Source: Aptenodytes patagonicus
Taxonomy: Eukaryota > Chordata > Aves > Sphenisciformes > Spheniscidae
Length of the DNA: 64,000 nucleotides
Direction: 5' to 3'
Assembly: GCF_965638725.1 (NCBI RefSeq)
Contig: NC_134951.1
Span: forward strand, 23,815,746 to 23,879,745
Shown here: positions 63,083 to 64,000 of the stretch, piece after piece
Position numbering within the stretch: position 1 is the first letter of the stretch
How the letters are laid out: the number at the start of each line of letters is the position of its first letter
The notes under the pieces: generated by a model
What the model was told of the DNA's origin: nothing
The model's input: only the letters and a program-made list of their open reading frames with translations
Database searches by the model: none
Translations under genes and position numbers: made by a program

Positions 63083-64000
63083 GTAAGTTTAAAAAAAAAA
63101 GTGATTCTGCATAAGTTAATAGCAGGTGGGATGGCAAAGATTGACTTAATTTCCATTCGGACTGCAAGTGTTTGTGGTAAATGTTATCATCTATGTATGC
63201 TAGAAGTATACAAATGCAACCATGTGTTTTGTTTAGTTAGGCAGACAGGAGACCCCTATGGAGATTGTCTGTCTTTTGTCACTGCTTCGTGAGTTGCTTA
63301 TTTTAGGCAGACAGATCCCATCTTATCTTGTATGTCTTTAAAAATAAAAAAAAAATTAAAAAACCCCCCACAACTGTCAAGTACTATTTAAAGATAAAAG
63401 TGATACTTACAAATTGTGAGTTCAGCAGGCATATTGAAATGTTACCTGGAAGTGAATAAAGACTTTCTGCTGATTGGGTGTTGAATTAGGACTGTTTATG
63501 GCAGTCATATAATGCCTTTGCTCCAAATACACAATTAATGGTAGTTTTACGGTAATTCTCTAACACAATATATGACTGTATATGCTCCTGTAGAACAGGT
63601 GAGAAAGATATTAGTTAAATAGAGTAATACTTGTGGCAGATGCCCACAGACTGGTGTGATATAGCTTTGTCCAAACAAATTTCTACTTGGTTTCTCCACC
63701 AAGAAGTAATTCTCAGAGATAAGCATTCTTGGTAATAAATTCCAGCATAATGTGTTCATAATGAGAAAAGGGAACACTCAGTGTTTTGTTGTTAGTCCAG
63801 TAAATGATACAGTAACTGGTCTGATTTAGAGGGAATTTACTGGCAAGCTAGGACTTGCGGTACTCATATACCTGTGTTTTCTAAATTTGTGAAATAAACC
63901 TCAAGAGAGTTATCAAGCAGTGAAGAATTATTATTAAGCTTATCTTGACCTACTGTTTTCTTCATGCCTTTTTTTCTTCTTGTGTTCATCTGTCACTGAT
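63083..64000 (+). other. FBXO25 intron 2, incomplete
   Basis: Starts with a perfect GTAAGT donor and continues to the right edge. I looked for the next exon (KKRKKD...EKWIYVHK-type coding sequence of the family) and did not find it. It contains A-runs near 63091-63100 and 63345-63360, and no other feature. Confidence 0.8.

Noticed and set aside
1-64000. CRISPR arrays, bacterial operons, phage or plasmid modules
   Set aside because: None seen; spliced gene structure and CR1 LINEs show vertebrate nuclear DNA.

Overview
This is vertebrate nuclear DNA, almost certainly from a bird. Three long 5'-truncated CR1 LINE copies end in the avian CR1 3' tail (repeats of ATTCTATG), older CR1 debris lies between them, an avian-type retroviral LTR is present, and one spliced gene can be recognised: FBXO25. 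There are no bacterial features. CR1 subfamily is not enough to name the species. Family assignments rest on recalled consensus sequences and on copy-to-copy comparison inside the window; nothing was searched.

Layout. Positions 1 to about 57,800 are intergenic, A+T-rich and gene-poor. I found no convincing host exon there. The region holds four younger CR1 copies: plus strand about 545-1993, minus strand 28327-28988, plus strand 29526-31152 and minus strand 54688-56374. It also holds four strongly decayed CR1/L3-like relics (about 3760-3985, 22530-23015, 27346-27930 and 49790-50340), two MIR/core-SINE-like relics (32762-32960 and 40239-40370) and a tRNA-like palindromic element (31605-31778). 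A partial LTR abuts a CR1 3' end at 54109-54665. There are several local duplications, a (TAA)n microsatellite and two G+C-rich islands of unknown origin.

The right-hand 6 kb is different. A dense CpG island (about 57,840-58,640) carries CCAAT, GC-box, ETS and CACGTG motifs. It is followed by a likely non-coding first exon ending at a GTGAGG donor (58514), an intron of about 4.4 kb, and the first coding exon of FBXO25 at 62946-63082. That exon starts [12 protein letters not shown] and ends at a GTAAGT donor. The rest of the gene lies beyond the right edge.

Functionally the window is the promoter and 5' end of an F-box (SCF ubiquitin ligase) gene plus its upstream desert. The three long CR1 copies are RT fragments with no endonuclease region in the window and are presumed dead. 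I found no novel biochemical system. The best leads are the FBXO25 promoter architecture with a possible alternative first exon, a 2-nt insertion shared by two CR1 copies, an in-element 35-bp tandem expansion, and the ancient amniote-type repeat relics.
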